The notes under the pieces are model-generated. The model did not search any database and had not been told where the DNA came from. It saw only the letters and a list, made by a program, of their open reading frames with translations. A DNA stretch of 64,000 nucleotides, from positions 20,973,501-21,037,500 of the forward strand of contig NC_056755.1 of assembly GCF_018687715.1 (NCBI RefSeq), in the 5' to 3' direction. A program made the translations under genes and the position numbers. The stretch is from Carya illinoinensis. Lineage: Eukaryota; Streptophyta; Magnoliopsida; Fagales; Juglandaceae. This document shows, one piece after another, positions 1 through 12,369 of this stretch; the stretch's first letter is position 1; each line of letters opens with the position of its first letter.

Positions 1-959
1 AACCTTGATAAATGCACCAAGTGTAGAATGCATCTCTTATATATTTGACTATATTATGTTTAAGTTTGTCTATTTGAAACTTGTTAACATTACTATTTTC
101 TATACATATAAAACTCAAAACATCTGCGTCTCAAAAACCTTTTCATTCCTCAAGAAGCCATCCCGGCGGACTGTTCCAATATGTTTTGTTTGAGCACTGC
201 TACTCCCACCGAAAATTTGGTACTGAATGGGTATCAAACAATGTAAATTATTTTTCATTTTTCATTTTTTTTACAAACACTCTTTAATCACTTTAAAAAT
301 TTTAAAAATAAAAAAAAAATACGAAAAAAATATTTTCTTTATCTTTAAGTAAAAATAAAATTTAAAAAAAAAAAAACCAAAATTCGGAAAAAAATTTCGC
401 TAAATAATTTCAGTGATTGTAGTGTTTCTCTTTTTGTTCTTACATTTTAAATTTTTTTCATAAATTTAATATTCAAACATATTTTCATGGTGAGATCCAC
501 GAGTTTCGTAAAACCCTATATGTAATACTTCATTGAGTAGTGTTCAGCCAAGCGCCGGCCTACCAATCATTTTCCAACTTGATCTCAACATCACTTTTTA
601 TTTTTTATTTTTTACAGCGAAACATTACGCAAGCCTGTTTCTTGAACTTGAGTCAGAGAGTGAGAGAGAGAGAGAAAAGCTTGTTTCTTGTTCTTTTCCG
701 TTCATACTGGTCACAACGTAATGAACATATATATAATGGAAAGCCGCCACCAACAAATGAGAGAAGACTCATTCTTCAGTATTATATAAAGTGGGAGAAA
801 GCAAGCCACTTTGACAGCGTACAATGCACGAAGGCATAGATGAAGGGCAAATATATAAAAGACATGCCATAGTAGTACTATATATATTAATAATGTATAT
901 ATATATATATCCACGACATGCAGTTTATCTCTCTTGAAAGAGCTAGCTAGCTTATTAAT
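1..959. other. AT-rich intergenic DNA downstream of the methyltransferase gene
   Basis: No coding region is supported. There are homopolymer A and T runs at 290-400, a GA-rich microsatellite at about 655-675 and a TA repeat at about 895-911. Short reading frames here are AT-rich and resemble no family. The 3' UTR and polyadenylation region of the minus-strand gene that ends at 960 must lie here; an AATAAG-like hexamer sits close to the stop codon. Confidence 0.6.
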
Positions 960-3129
960 TCAAGGATAAACCTGAATAAGAGACCTTAAACCCAATATGT
1001 GGGTTATCTTGTAGTCACTGAAACCAGCATCGAAAAACAGCTTTGCCCATTCTTTCTCGTTTCTCTCTTTCCCAGTTACCAATACCATCATCAACATGTC
1101 AAAGAAGAGTTGCGTCTCATTTGATTCCTTATCATCTTCCTTCTGGTTCTGTACTATCATTTCAATGATTATCACCTTTCCTTTCTTGTCATTGCTCGTG
1201 ATTGCCTCCTTGCATCTTCTAAGTATTTTAACGCATTCCTCATCGTTCCAGTCATGCAATATCCACTGCTTGTCATTTGCATTCACAATCAATTCAGGGA
1301 AAATATATGTTTTTTTAATAAATTCTTCGATAACATATTATTATTTTTTAAAACATCAATTAGGGTTTTGAGCCATATTCTTAGATCCTGCCCAATAAAT
1401 AGTTCTAACTAATAGCCGGAAGCAAACTCTATGACTCTTTCTATTTTTATTTTTTATTTTTTTTATAATTTCGTTTCCTTTATCAATTTAGTTAAAGCAC
1501 TGAATTAAAATTTTTTTGATATCGGTACGTTATGGTATATCATTATGGGATTAACTATATATATATATATATATTTATATGTATATATAAACTGATAATT
1601 AATAAAATAAATATATGTACATATAAGTCATATGTACCATGTATGTGTGTGTATGTAGGATAATTGATGATTTATAAAATGAATATATGTTAAAAATATT
1701 ATAAACAATTACAGATATGGGTGTTACAAGATAATATTAAAAAAATAACAAACTTGCATTGAGACAAAAAGAAAAAACGAACAAAGAAAAACTAAAAAAA
1801 GTGCGCGGAAGAATTATTAAAAATAATAATATCTAAAAAAGGAGAGAATCATTGGCGGCACATATTTAAACTTACAAAAAGAGCTCAAATTATATAAATA
1901 CATTTTAGATTCTAAAATTATATAAATATATGGATTTTAAATTTACAAAAATTTCATCCAAACTTAAGAATTACAAATTTGATATTAAAATAGTCCAAAA
2001 TAGAAAAGCGTCTAGGTTCTGGCCGAATATACCGAAATAACTAGAAAAGGCCGGAACTTAGAACAAAACAAAATGAGGAGATATAATGTATAGTGTACTG
2101 CACTGGAACGAAAAATTCGGAACGGAATGAGTAGAACAGAATGAAATTCAAAAGTACTCTGGTCTGATTACGATGGAAATGTTTTGTTTTTAGACATAAT
2201 TTTTCAACAAATATCATTTTCGTCGGAAAAATATGTACCATATATATACGATCACTTTGCTTTGGGGATGTATTCATATTTATGCGAGTATATACCTGGT
2301 TGGTATATGCTAGCTCTGAAAGCGATACATTTACCTTAAGTAAAATTGCATCTGCAGGGGGAACTGCCTCAAACATGTCCCCTCCAATATACTTCAAGTT
2401 CTTACTCCCTTCCGAGCCAGCAACCACATGTGGGAGATCAAGCACCGTGCACTCCATACTTGGGAATGCGTCGGCAATGGCCTTGGCCATAGTTCCCGTA
2501 CCGCCACCAACATCAACCAACGACTCCAATCCACCGAACACTGCGCTACACTTGTCGATCACCACGCTTATCACCAAGCGAGCATCACTAGCCATGGCAT
2601 CATTGAAAAAATTGTTAAGCTTTGGGTCATGGCACCCATAATCCCAAAACATCTGTCCATGTGCCGTATCAAACGGCGTAAGATCTTCGTTTTGGAACCA
2701 TGCGGTCAGAAACTGCCAGGGCGTTGTCAAAACGGGATCGAGCATGGCAAGTAAGAAAGGGGTTACACTCAAGGGATTCTCCTTAAGAAGGAGCCTAGAA
2801 GCATCAGTGAGTGCATATCTTTCTTCTTCGTCATTTCCAATCATTTCTTCTGCAACAAAGAAGCCAGAGTGGATGAGAATGCGCATGAGACGAGGAATAT
2901 TACGAGCTTTTGTTGGGTGGATAGGGAGTGCTACGAGGAGCTCAGATAGAGTCATGGGCTTGGCGTGGTTGTGGATGATGTCTGGTATACCGAGCTGGAT
3001 TGCACATTTCAGAGACATGGAGTTTATGAAGTTGAAAATATGGTTCCATATGTGGGCTTGAGCATTAAGCAGCTCAGTAGCCTGTTCTCCAGGAACCAAT
3101 TTGAAGCTATGCTGTCTGAAACTACTCAT
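960..3129 (-). CDS. Class-II plant S-adenosylmethionine-dependent O-methyltransferase (COMT-like, two exons)
   Basis: Exon 1 is 3129-2335 and exon 2 is 1265-960, with a 1,069-bp AT-rich intron between a GT donor at 2334-2333 and a CAG acceptor just before TGG at 1265. The joined product is 366 residues, normal for the family. The N-terminal dimerisation domain occupies about residues 15-115. The SAM-binding glycine motif LVDVGGGTG is at 204-212, DLPHV at 231-235 and GGDMFE at 249-254. Exon 2 opens with WILHDWND, placing the catalytic base at His269, the same number as in alfalfa COMT. Likely supporting acids are Glu300 and Glu332 (in GKER). The protein should be cytosolic and transfer methyl from SAM to a phenolic hydroxyl. 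The sequence resembles the resveratrol, flavonoid and orcinol O-methyltransferase group more than lignin COMT, but substrate cannot be read from sequence. No stop or frameshift is seen. It is the only intact host gene in the window. Confidence 0.93.
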
Positions 3130-3185
3130 TGGTTTGCTTATTTTTCATGCGAAGTTATAGCTCCAGATGCAACACTCTTGAGCCC

Positions 3186-3193
3186 TATATATA
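3186..3193 (-). promoter_or_regulatory. Putative TATA box of the O-methyltransferase gene
   Basis: On the minus strand the sequence reads TATATATA, 57 bases upstream of the ATG at 3129. This is a plausible spacing for a plant core promoter with a short 5' UTR. No other clear cis-element was assigned. Confidence 0.5.
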
Positions 3194-3194
3194 G

Positions 3195-5126
3195 AGTGGA
3201 CACGAGCAGTGGCCAGAAAAGTATTTAAGGGAGGCCAATTTTCTAATTTATGACAGATGAATGTAAAATAAAAAAAGAAAAATTTTAATATTAATTTCAC
3301 AAAATAGCATAAAAACCGAATTATATATAAAAAGTCCGATCTCAATAATTTGCTATATACATGCAAAGATAAAATTTTAAAAGTACAACTTAACATCTAT
3401 TCTAAATTTCTGATGACAATGTTTCATGGATAGATATTCATCTATTATTACTTTTGCAATAAAATATCTAGAATTTGTTGTCTTAATAAAAACTATCAAG
3501 TGACCTCTTTTAGAATCTTATATTTCATTGTAGTATGTAAACTAATTTATCAAGTTTAATATAAAATCTAGATATTTATTTAGCGTCACATTAAGCATAC
3601 AATATTACAATTAAGATGTCAAATAAATATTTTTTTGCTTAGATAAAGTTTAGGGAATAAAATCTTCTCAATTATTTTTCCTATATATAGATCATCAAAT
3701 TTAAACAATTTATTGAATTTATTTTATTTCGGGTTTTATATTACGAAGCTTAATATTGTATAATAAAAGATTTTGGGATACAAATTAGTAAGTTTATTGT
3801 TTCTCCTAAACCTAATTTTAATTTAATTTTGGAGGAACCATATCCTAGAAAATAGATAATATATAAAAATTTTACAAAATGTAATTGGGACTATATATAT
3901 ATAGGAAAAAAAATTGAAAAGAGAATTATTTGTATATTGAAATTTTAGAAGATCCTAGAGAGCACACGAGAATTATAAATTTTTTAGGAAGCCATTTCAT
4001 AAAATTTAATAAGAATCTTGAATTTTAAAAAATTTTTATGGCCCCCTCAAACATCAATATTGTGGTTACGCCACTATCACATGAGGGCTTGCTGCATGCT
4101 AGAGCAATCTTATTGGCTAGTTTAAAATTTAACTTTATTCATATTTAGCTAACAAGACATAAAATACCCTACATTTTATTAGGCACGTCTATATAAATTT
4201 AGACATAAACTACAATAACTTAGCCAAACACTATAATATTCATTTCTCACTATTGTCACCAAACATGCAAGTGTTTTCTGTAATTAAGAAATTTAGTTTG
4301 ATTTATTATTATTAAATGTAAAATGTGATAAAAATAAATTAAATTAATAAATTATTAAGTTAATAATATTTAATTATTATATAGAGTAGATAAATAATAT
4401 AATGTAATAATTAGATTTAAAAGGAATAGAAAAATTTTAATTTATATGATATTAACTAAAATTTAAATTTACTTTTGAGCAATTCAACTAGAATGTCCTT
4501 ATGCATGCATGGAGAATGGGGATAAGGTTAACGTACGATCAAATAGTGCAGTAACAAATAACCGTACTATCATCAAATCACGTGGAGCTACCGGGATCAC
4601 GTGTTTTTCTGTTAAAAAAAAATTCAAAGAAAATATATCCCATTTGTTATAGAAAAATTGGTAGTGACAGTTTAAAAAAATTTAATTATAAATATAATTA
4701 TAAAATAATATATATATATTAATTTAATGTGATTAATTAAACAATAAATTTTATTAAAAATATTATTAATTTAAATTTTAAATATAAAAAAATAAATATT
4801 AATTTACATATTAGTAGGTATATTTATTTATATATAAGAAAATTTTGATAATTTTAAATATGTAAGTGGGAGTGTAATTATATTAATAAAAATGGATAAA
4901 TAGAAAATTTGTATAAAAAATTAATTTTTTAATAATAAATTTAATTTTTTTATAATTATTATATGATATTTATATATTTTAAATAAATATAATTATTGTA
5001 TGTCAAATCTAGTGTGTCGCTGTATGATTAATGATGTGAAAGTGACCCTCGTTGATTTAATTTAATTAATTTCACGTGAGGGTTAGAGACGTGGGCACCC
5101 ATCTGCATAACAGTATGAGAAATGTA
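3195..5126. other. AT-rich intergenic DNA upstream of the methyltransferase
   Basis: Strongly AT-rich with many short A/T runs and no supported gene. A short stretch near 4040-4080 (GGCCCCCTCAAAC through GTTACGCCAC) looks like the worn end of a dispersed repeat but has no identifiable structure. Distal promoter elements of the minus-strand gene would lie in the first part. Confidence 0.5.
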
Positions 5127-5135
5127 TTCTATTTT

Positions 5136-5200
5136 GATAAAGTCTACTTGCAACCGGCCTGGGGAACGCCCGCGGAACCGGCACGCCTTTTGATGAAACG
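5136..5200 (+). repeat. Left terminal inverted repeat of the Mutator-like element
   Basis: Pairs with 6214-6276 on the other strand. The first 30 bases differ at one position. The following 30 or so hold several substitutions and a short gap but keep CCCG, AACCGG and TTTT blocks in register. Confidence 0.8.
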
Positions 5201-6213
5201 AAGAAGAGTCTTAGAAAATTCATTGGTCTACGGCCTCCTTTTCCATGAATATATATGGAGGAGGTAATTATTATGACACAGTAACACTGATGTACAAAGA
5301 TGTAAGTTCAAAGAGAGCTTCTAAATAGCTTATCTCTTCTTCATTATCTTGGTTTCTTTTGAAAGACGTAAGGCTAAAGGCAACAACTCATATTGAGAAT
5401 GGAATCTTCTGAAAACTGAATACATATGCAGATCAATTTGTTGATTCCGTTGGTGAATTTATGACACAAAGCCGTGGAGGCACTCTGATTTATTTGAACC
5501 CAGCAGCTTGCTTCATAGTCCACCTTTCTCATATGGCTCTCTCGTTCAAACCCCGTAAGCTACTCTCTCTCTCTCTCTCTCTCCCCCAACAAAGAGATTG
5601 AATTTTCCTGAAAAGTCAAGATAAAGAGGATCACATAAGGGAAAAAACATGGGAAGAAAAATAACAGCTTTGTATGCAAGATTCGTGTCCAGCGTAAGAA
5701 AGAAAGGTCTTTAATTTCTCCTCAATTTTCGTATGGGAAACTAAGATTGATGATAGTGGATGGGGCTTGGTGTTATTTGAAATCGCAGTGAAATTGGTGC
5801 CCAAGCTCTCAGAAACTGTGAAGGAAAAGCTACAGTTGGGGGCAAAAATAATTCAAGGGAGGGAGAATTTATTCAGACAACTTTTTGGAATTAGAGAACG
5901 AGGGCAATGTTGACCTATTGCAGGATTTGCAATGCTACTTATCCACAATAGCATTGCAATAGCATTTGCAATAGCATTCAGACAACTTTCTGAATGCTAT
6001 TGGAATTCAGAAAGCTTTGCAGTGCTACTTATCCACAACAACTGGCCCTATTGCAGGATTACTTTTTCAGACGAAGAACTCTGTGCTTGGGACGGGAGAG
6101 GGGGGGGAGGGGAGAAATCGAGAGGGAGGATGAGAGGAAGAGAGTGTGGAAAAAAATTGATAAAGAGAGAGAGTGAACGAAATGAAGAGAAGAAATGTTA
6201 AAAAAATAAAAAT

Positions 6214-6276
6214 TTCATTAAAAGCAGCGCCCGGTTACACGGGGATTCCCCAGGCCGGTTGCAAGTAGACTTTCTC
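6214..6276 (-). repeat. Right terminal inverted repeat of the Mutator-like element
   Basis: Reverse complement of the left repeat at 5136-5200. It is flanked outside by the second copy of the 9-bp duplication, TTCTATTTT, at 6277-6285. Confidence 0.8.
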
Positions 6277-6285
6277 TTCTATTTT

Positions 6286-6844
6286 TATTGCACGTCAGTT
6301 AATTTTGTTTTCCTCGTGTATTGCAATATTTTTACATTAGGAGTGAACACGTGTGTCTGAATGGAGGGTGTAGCTGATGTAGAAAATAAGTATGAAGAAG
6401 AATTTGCAACGTGGTTTGAACACAGGATAGGATGCTCTAGGATCTTATCATCGGGCAACCAATGATTTATTTACCCATTCTAAATTAATATTTTCATATT
6501 TTCTTTCGAAGGGAAATAACCCAGGCCAATCAATTTCCATTTCTAAACCGAAACATTCACGTTCTTTCACGTTCATGAAAACTAAAATATAGTTCTTGTT
6601 TGACTTCTTAAAAGTATCTCCGATTGAATATTGAAGTATCTATTTTATATATATATATATATATATAACTTTTAAAATAATGTCTTTTCTTTTCTATTTT
6701 ACCACCTAAATATTTGCTTAACTAATTTTATTCTTTATCTTTAAATTTTATTAATGAGTTAATTACAATATCACGTTCAGCATTTTCCTAGTCACAGATT
6801 GTTACTTGTAATTACTATAGTGAATGAATTGTTTTAGCATCATA
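6286..6844. other. AT-rich intergenic DNA with a TA microsatellite
   Basis: No gene seen. A TA repeat lies at about 6645-6667. This is the last stretch before the first CACTA-type terminus. Confidence 0.5.
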
Positions 6845-7496
6845 CACTACAACATATTTGATTTTTAGTAATAGTTGAGAAATTGTGACAGTGTTCAAAC
6901 CGTCACTAAAATATATTTTCTAAAACCGTCACTAAAGATAGATGAAATTTTTTTTATATTCGAATGTTACATATATGTTTGAACATTGAGGCTGCTGACG
7001 TGCGAATGTGAAATGATTTGGCACCAATGTTCAAACGTTAGTAATTAACGTTCGAATGTTAGTTGTACCTTTAAGTTAAATATGACTCTAATTTAAAAAT
7101 TATGTGATTTTTATAGTGCATAATTTATGAACAAGTCTAAAAACTTGTAATATATATTTATATTACATATATAAATATATATTTATATTTATCTATATTT
7201 GAAGTGCAGTGATTTAATATTATACACTACAAGAAATTCGGTCTTTTGCAGCGATTTTTATAGTGTTGCAAATAAATTCGCTGCTAAAGGAGATTAATTA
7301 CAACGAGCTTCTACTTCGTTGCAGCTTTTAACTTCAACTTTTCTAAAATTCCTTTTGTAGCAATTGTAACTCCTAATGTGACAGAAAAATGCGCTGCAAA
7401 AAGTACAAAACTTGTTGCGACATTTACGATCGCTGTAATTATGTTTAAATCATAGATGATGGCGAGTCAAAACGCCCGAAAATAAAAATTGCGCCT

Positions 7497-7890
7497 TTGA
7501 TTTTACCCTGTACACTTCCAAATGTAGACTTCTTCCCCAACTTCTTCCCCATTTTCTCTCCACGTACCTGCACATTAAGCAAAACCCACCCAAAAATGTT
7601 GCTACACGGCTATCCTCTTCCACCGAAAACCACCACTAACAGCAATGTCCCCATCGATTTGGCGCCCACAGAAGGTATTGTGCTACATTTCCTCTTAGCG
7701 CGATAAATACCAATTTCCTGGGAGAAGTAGACAGTAGCAACCTTTTCCAGTTCAAAAATCAATCTTGAAGACATTTCTTAAGCCGCTAGTCGACATCGAG
7801 TAAGCCCCTTTTCTTTTCTGATTGCAAACGGTTTTCCAACTGGCCTCCTTGCTGTCCTCTCCTCCACTCGATTGTAGCCGATTAACAATG
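7497..7890 (+). other. Possible first exon or 5' leader of a captured gene
   Basis: A 69-codon open frame occupies 7497-7706. The region ends at 7890 with ATG directly followed by GTAAGA, a good plant splice donor. If spliced to the exon-like block at 10910, that ATG would be in frame with its reading frame. The sequence has lower AT content than its surroundings and lies directly behind the CACTA left end. No protein family is recognised. It may be the 5' portion of a host gene carried by the element, or chance. Confidence 0.25.
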
Positions 7891-10800
7891 GTAAGATACT
7901 CTTTTTTTTTTTCTTCTTAATGCAACCGTGCAGCATGCATCATTTCAGTGCCCCATGTATGTTTAATTTTTTAATTGTTTATTTGGTGGGAGTTTGTTAC
8001 GATCCTTGCTATGAGTCACCGTATTGTAACTAAGGAAGGGAATGGAAATGGAATGGTGGATATGGCTGTGAAAACAGATAATGAAATTGAAGTGTTTGTG
8101 AAAATGCAAATGAGAACCACAAGTTTCTATTGACCACGAGAATGCTTGATAAACTTCCAGTTTTTCCCTTTCTTCCTTGTGTTTTCCTTATATACATAAA
8201 TACTACCCTGTAACTATGCTTTTGATAGGGTAAAATGACATCACCGATTGTAATTGTGATGACTCTTGGAATTTAGAAATGATTTGTTATGTGATTGTAA
8301 TGAAGCTCTGTTTTGCTCATCTTTTTGGTCTTTTTTTTTGCTTCAGATTTTTGCCTCATGTTTTGCTCATCTTGTTAGAAATGATTAGCCTCAGGTTTTG
8401 CTCATCTTTTTTTGTATGTAAGCTTTGTTTTCAGTTGTAGGATTTAGTTAATTGTTAACAGTTGAAGGTATAAAGCTCTATTTTTTTTTTTTATATGGGC
8501 TGTTGTGTTGGTATACTTTCTTGGTCAATATGTTTCATTGTACCATGCATTGAGGTTTTGTGTGCGTATATATATCTATATAGATATAATGTTGTACTGC
8601 TTATATTAGATTAGGATGGACACAAGCAGTATGTTGCATTCCTAAGATGCTCATTGTATTTCTAGCTTTCCATCAACTTAGTTGCAATCTCATCAAAATT
8701 ATAAGATGCTCATTATCCTTATCTTCAGAGAATTTAGTATAGGAAGTTGACATGAATAAATAGATCATATATATGAAGCTATATTATTAAAGATATTTTT
8801 TGGTCTTATATGAAACCTTTTTAATGGAAATTAGTTAAAATTTTTGAAACCCCAAGAATTAATTAGGCATTATTTTATAATTATTTAAGACCTTTCATTC
8901 TGATTTTTTTTTTTCTTTTCACTCATTATCACTTTAATTATTATATATGGGGCACGGAGTGATTTGCATGCATCTCTAATCTCTCAAACTACTTTAAAGA
9001 TGATCACTTGAAAAGTGAGGGGTTAAAGTCATCCAACAAAGGCACAGTTTTAGAAGGTTATTTTGATTATGTTTTTTTTCTTCCATGTGTTGTCTTATTT
9101 TATATCCTTTTTGTCACTTCTCGTGGATGGAATAATAAGTCACTTTATGCTTTAAGTAGAATCCTTCAACAATTGAACGAGTATTCTCATCACTCAGTTT
9201 GTTTACCTATTCTTCTTTTTTTCTTATAAATTTCACTTTATGCTTTAATGAAATGCTCTTTTATATCAAAATTGGCTTTCCCTACTGTTAACACTTGATT
9301 TAAAGGATATGGAAATCTATATCTACAAAGGTTATAACACTTAAAATGATTTGCTAGCATAAGCCTCTAGACGGAGGACATTAATTTCCACATGGTTTAA
9401 TTGTAGATTATAAGTATATGAAACATAATAACGTTTGGGAAATTTTTTGATAAGATGTTCTGATAGATGTCAGAGGGCTGGGTGTTCCATTGACTGTTTT
9501 GTGGCACCAGCTGTTTGTTTAATTCTTGTTTTCTTCTTTAAAGTAACTCTCTTCCCCAATACTACATATTTTCTTCTTCTCTTTTTTGCTATGTTGCCCT
9601 AGCTCTTAGCTTAAATGGAGGTATTGTTACTGCTTGTGTTTTCCAATATCAATTCATATTTATAATTTTCTTCTTGTGTATATCATTACATAAACAAGTA
9701 ATTGTTTATGTAAACATCTAACTATTAGATTTCTGAAGAAGAACTACAAAGTGTTTTGGTTCTGTTTTGAGATGATGGGCATCATTTGAAGATAGCCCTC
9801 TGTTTTAGTGAAAGCTTTTGCTCTGACTCGATTTTTTGGTTAGCTAAAAGAGATAGGTCCACATAGAGTATAGATCAAAATGATATAGAAAGTATCTCTG
9901 CATTTCATTTGTCTAGCTCTTAGGTTGCTGTGGTGCAAAATAAGCTAACCTCATTCTGCTAAAAAAATGATTCCAAGTATCCCAAGCAAAATCACAGTGT
10001 ATTCAAAGAGTATCTTAGACATAGATCCTTATTGAAAGCTTATGTTTACTTGGAGACAACGAATGATGATGGGGTCTACTCCAGCCAGCATTTCCCTTGC
10101 AAATTCTTCATCAGTCATTGGACATCTCCATGACTATAGAACTTTGAAGTATCTATAGTACTTTAGCAGGAGTTTTTAGACATTGGGTTTACATGTTGGA
10201 GTTAAGATATGTTAATAAGAAGGGAAAATATGTGAAATGACTGCCTTATAAAGTTTCTTGGCTAATAAAATTCCATTACTGCAGAGAAACTGTTTTGCTG
10301 TAACCACGATCGCAAACATAGACAAAAAAAAAACAAAAAAACACTACTGTGGTAGTTAAAGTAGTGTCACATTGATTTGGTATTTTTTTATTGATGATTT
10401 GGTATAACACTACTGATTTGGTGATTTGGTTCTTTGTTTGTAGTTAAAGGAAAAACCAAATAATAGCTAATGATACTTGTAGAAGTTCTGCACTGAGCAG
10501 TTGAGCTGTTAAAAACACGTGTTTGGGCTGTTTAAGTTGTAACTATCTAATGCTCTTGGACACTGATTTTTTTATTTTGACTGGTGAGTGATGAGATTGG
10601 ATGGCTAAAATTTGGCAAAAGATACTCATAAAAGAATAATGTGTGGCCAACTATAGGAGATGTTTTTGCTGTAATGCTCAAGTTATGATGAAAAAATTCA
10701 AATATAACTTGATCAAGTGTTCTACAAAAACCAAAGATGTGTGTTTTCAGGTATCTTCTTGGGTATCTTGCATATCTTCTTTAGTTACATTTTTTGTATC

Positions 10801-10909
10801 ATTCTATTTACAGCGAGGGTCGGGATAAATATGTGTTTGTGCATACCACAAATCGCTACTACTAAGTATTTGCAATCACCTAACTAGTCATTTTATTTAT
10901 CACTGCTAG

Positions 10910-11008
10910 GTTGGAGTTGGAGAGAAAGACGTTATAAAGAATGCAACAGATCAATTTCCCCCGCATGATGCAGTTGAGAAGTTGTTATATCCTGCCTACA
11001 ATGCCCAG
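10910..11008 (+). pseudogene. Exon-like captured gene fragment inside the CACTA element
   Basis: A 99-nt block is open in one frame (33 codons, starting VGVGEKDVIKNATDQ and ending LLYPAYNAQ). It is bounded by an AG acceptor (10908-10909) after a T-rich tract and a GT donor (11009-11010). Its composition and codon use look like an ordinary plant gene, unlike the AT-rich flanks. The protein is not one I can name. Position inside a CACTA element without transposase suggests transduplicated host sequence; an unrecognised element gene is the alternative. Confidence 0.35.
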
Positions 11009-11549
11009 GTGCACTTGGTCTAGATAACATTTTTAAATATAAAATAGCAGAACTGGTTGCACTATATATTTAGTAGTTAGAAAAGTTGCAGGTTCTTGGT
11101 TCCATTTGGTCCACCCCATTGTATAGCCCATAACTATATTAATGTGAATTCCCAAAAAGGATTAGATGAATGAATGTGTTTGATGTTATATCACAAGATT
11201 TGAATCCAAGATATTTATTAGTGCATATAAGGGAAGTTCCAGGATTTTTTATTATGTTTACTAATTTATAAGTACTTAATATTGGGTTTCAGCTAGGTGT
11301 GGTCGTTTCATATAGGTGAAAAAATATTGAAAATTCATAAATTCGGTTTAAGGTATTAAAACAAAAATAACTTATTATTTGGACATATAAATAACTAACA
11401 ATTAATAATATTATTTGGACATATTAATTTATTATTTTAAGTTAGTCACTAAATTGGACATTTAAATAAGTTAGTTGATTGTCTAAAGATAGAACTTTCA
11501 GATACCCACGTCATAAGACGAAGTGGAGGGAAAAAAAATTGTAAAAATA

Positions 11550-12230
11550 GCTTTTTGTAGCGATTTTTGATCACTGCAAATACCGAGCGATACATTCCCA
11601 AGCGTTGCAAAATAATTTTCAAAATTGCTGCAATTGATCATTTGCAGTGTTTTTTAACGTTGCAAGACCTCTAAAGCAAGAATTACATAGTGTTGCAACT
11701 ACAATTCAAAGCAACGAAAATAAAGATGTTGCGTTTGGTTTCACTCGATTGCAATGCTTTTTAAGTATTTGCAGCAATTTAATTACGTTGCAAGAGAACT
11801 AAACCAATGGAGATAAAATTGTTGCTTTTGGCATACCCTTTTGCAGCGTTTATAAATCAATTGCAGCAATTTTAAGTGTTGCAAAAAATTACAAAAGCAA
11901 CGAACAGAATGTAGCGCTGCTGTTGTTGGGAGGCCATTGCAGCGAAATTTAATGATATAGCAAGGATAAATTTTGTTGCAACAAATCAGTTGCAGCGCCA
12001 ATGCACTCAGATGGAGTGGTCTTTTGCAGCGTGATATTTTTGTCTTTGCAGCGGTATAGAAACGCTGCAAAAGATAGCTTTTATAGCGTTTTTTCAATTA
12101 CATTGCTATTGATAAAAAATAAAGGGTTTATACTGTCAAACATGCAAGGAGGGTAATAATGCTACAATTGATCAATTACAGCATTTTTATATAGTATTTG
12201 CAAAGATTTTAGGCGCTGCAAAAACCCTAA
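11550..12230. repeat. Subterminal repeat zone (TTGCAGCG / CGCTGCAA)
   Basis: At least fifteen copies of TTGCAGCG, CGCTGCAA, GTTGCAA or close variants occur in both orientations, spaced roughly 20-60 bp. They match the sequence just inside the CACTACAAGAAA end at 7225. Such arrays are the transposase-binding regions of CACTA elements. The 104-codon minus-strand open frame here (11783-12097) is repeat sequence read as protein. Confidence 0.65.
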
Positions 12231-12369
12231 ATCCTTATCGTGATAGTTGAAAAATATAATATTTAAGAAGATTGAGAATTGAAATTAAAAAATAAAAGAT
12301 ATATTAAATAATATTGTTCATTACATATATTAAAAGTAAAATACAAAATATGATAGAATTTCATAAACA

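Larger units (their letters stand above)
5136..6276. mobile_element. Non-autonomous Mutator-like element with long TIRs and 9-bp target duplication
   Basis: The left end (5136 onward) reads GATAAAGTCTACTTGCAACC. The reverse complement of the right end reads GAGAAAGTCTACTTGCAACC. Both continue into CGGCCTGGGGAA and then a slightly diverged block ending in AACCGG, giving inverted repeats of at least 50 bp. The 9 bases TTCTATTTT occur directly outside both ends (5127-5135 and 6277-6285), a perfect duplication of the size made by Mutator-superfamily transposases. The 1,141-bp interior encodes no transposase. It contains a CT microsatellite at 5562-5583 and a cluster of TTGCAATAGCATT-type repeats at about 5910-6060. 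It therefore depends on a transposase supplied in trans, if mobile at all. Confidence 0.85.
7225..12240. mobile_element. Inner CACTA-type element with TTGCAGCG subterminal repeats
   Basis: Position 7225 reads CACTACAAGAAATTCGG, the classic plant CACTA terminus. TTTGCAGCGATTTTTA and GTTGCAA motifs follow at once. The same motifs recur densely in both orientations at 11550-12230, interpreted as the opposite subterminal region. The intervening 4 kb has no recognisable transposase but holds splice-bounded exon-like sequence (7497-7890 and 10910-11008). A right terminal CACTA copy was not found, so the end at about 12240 is inferred from where the repeats stop. It is probably non-autonomous or decayed. 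Confidence 0.55.

Noticed and set aside
2282..3061. Plus-strand open frames of about 105-119 codons
   Set aside because: They are antisense to O-methyltransferase exon 1 and show no domain.
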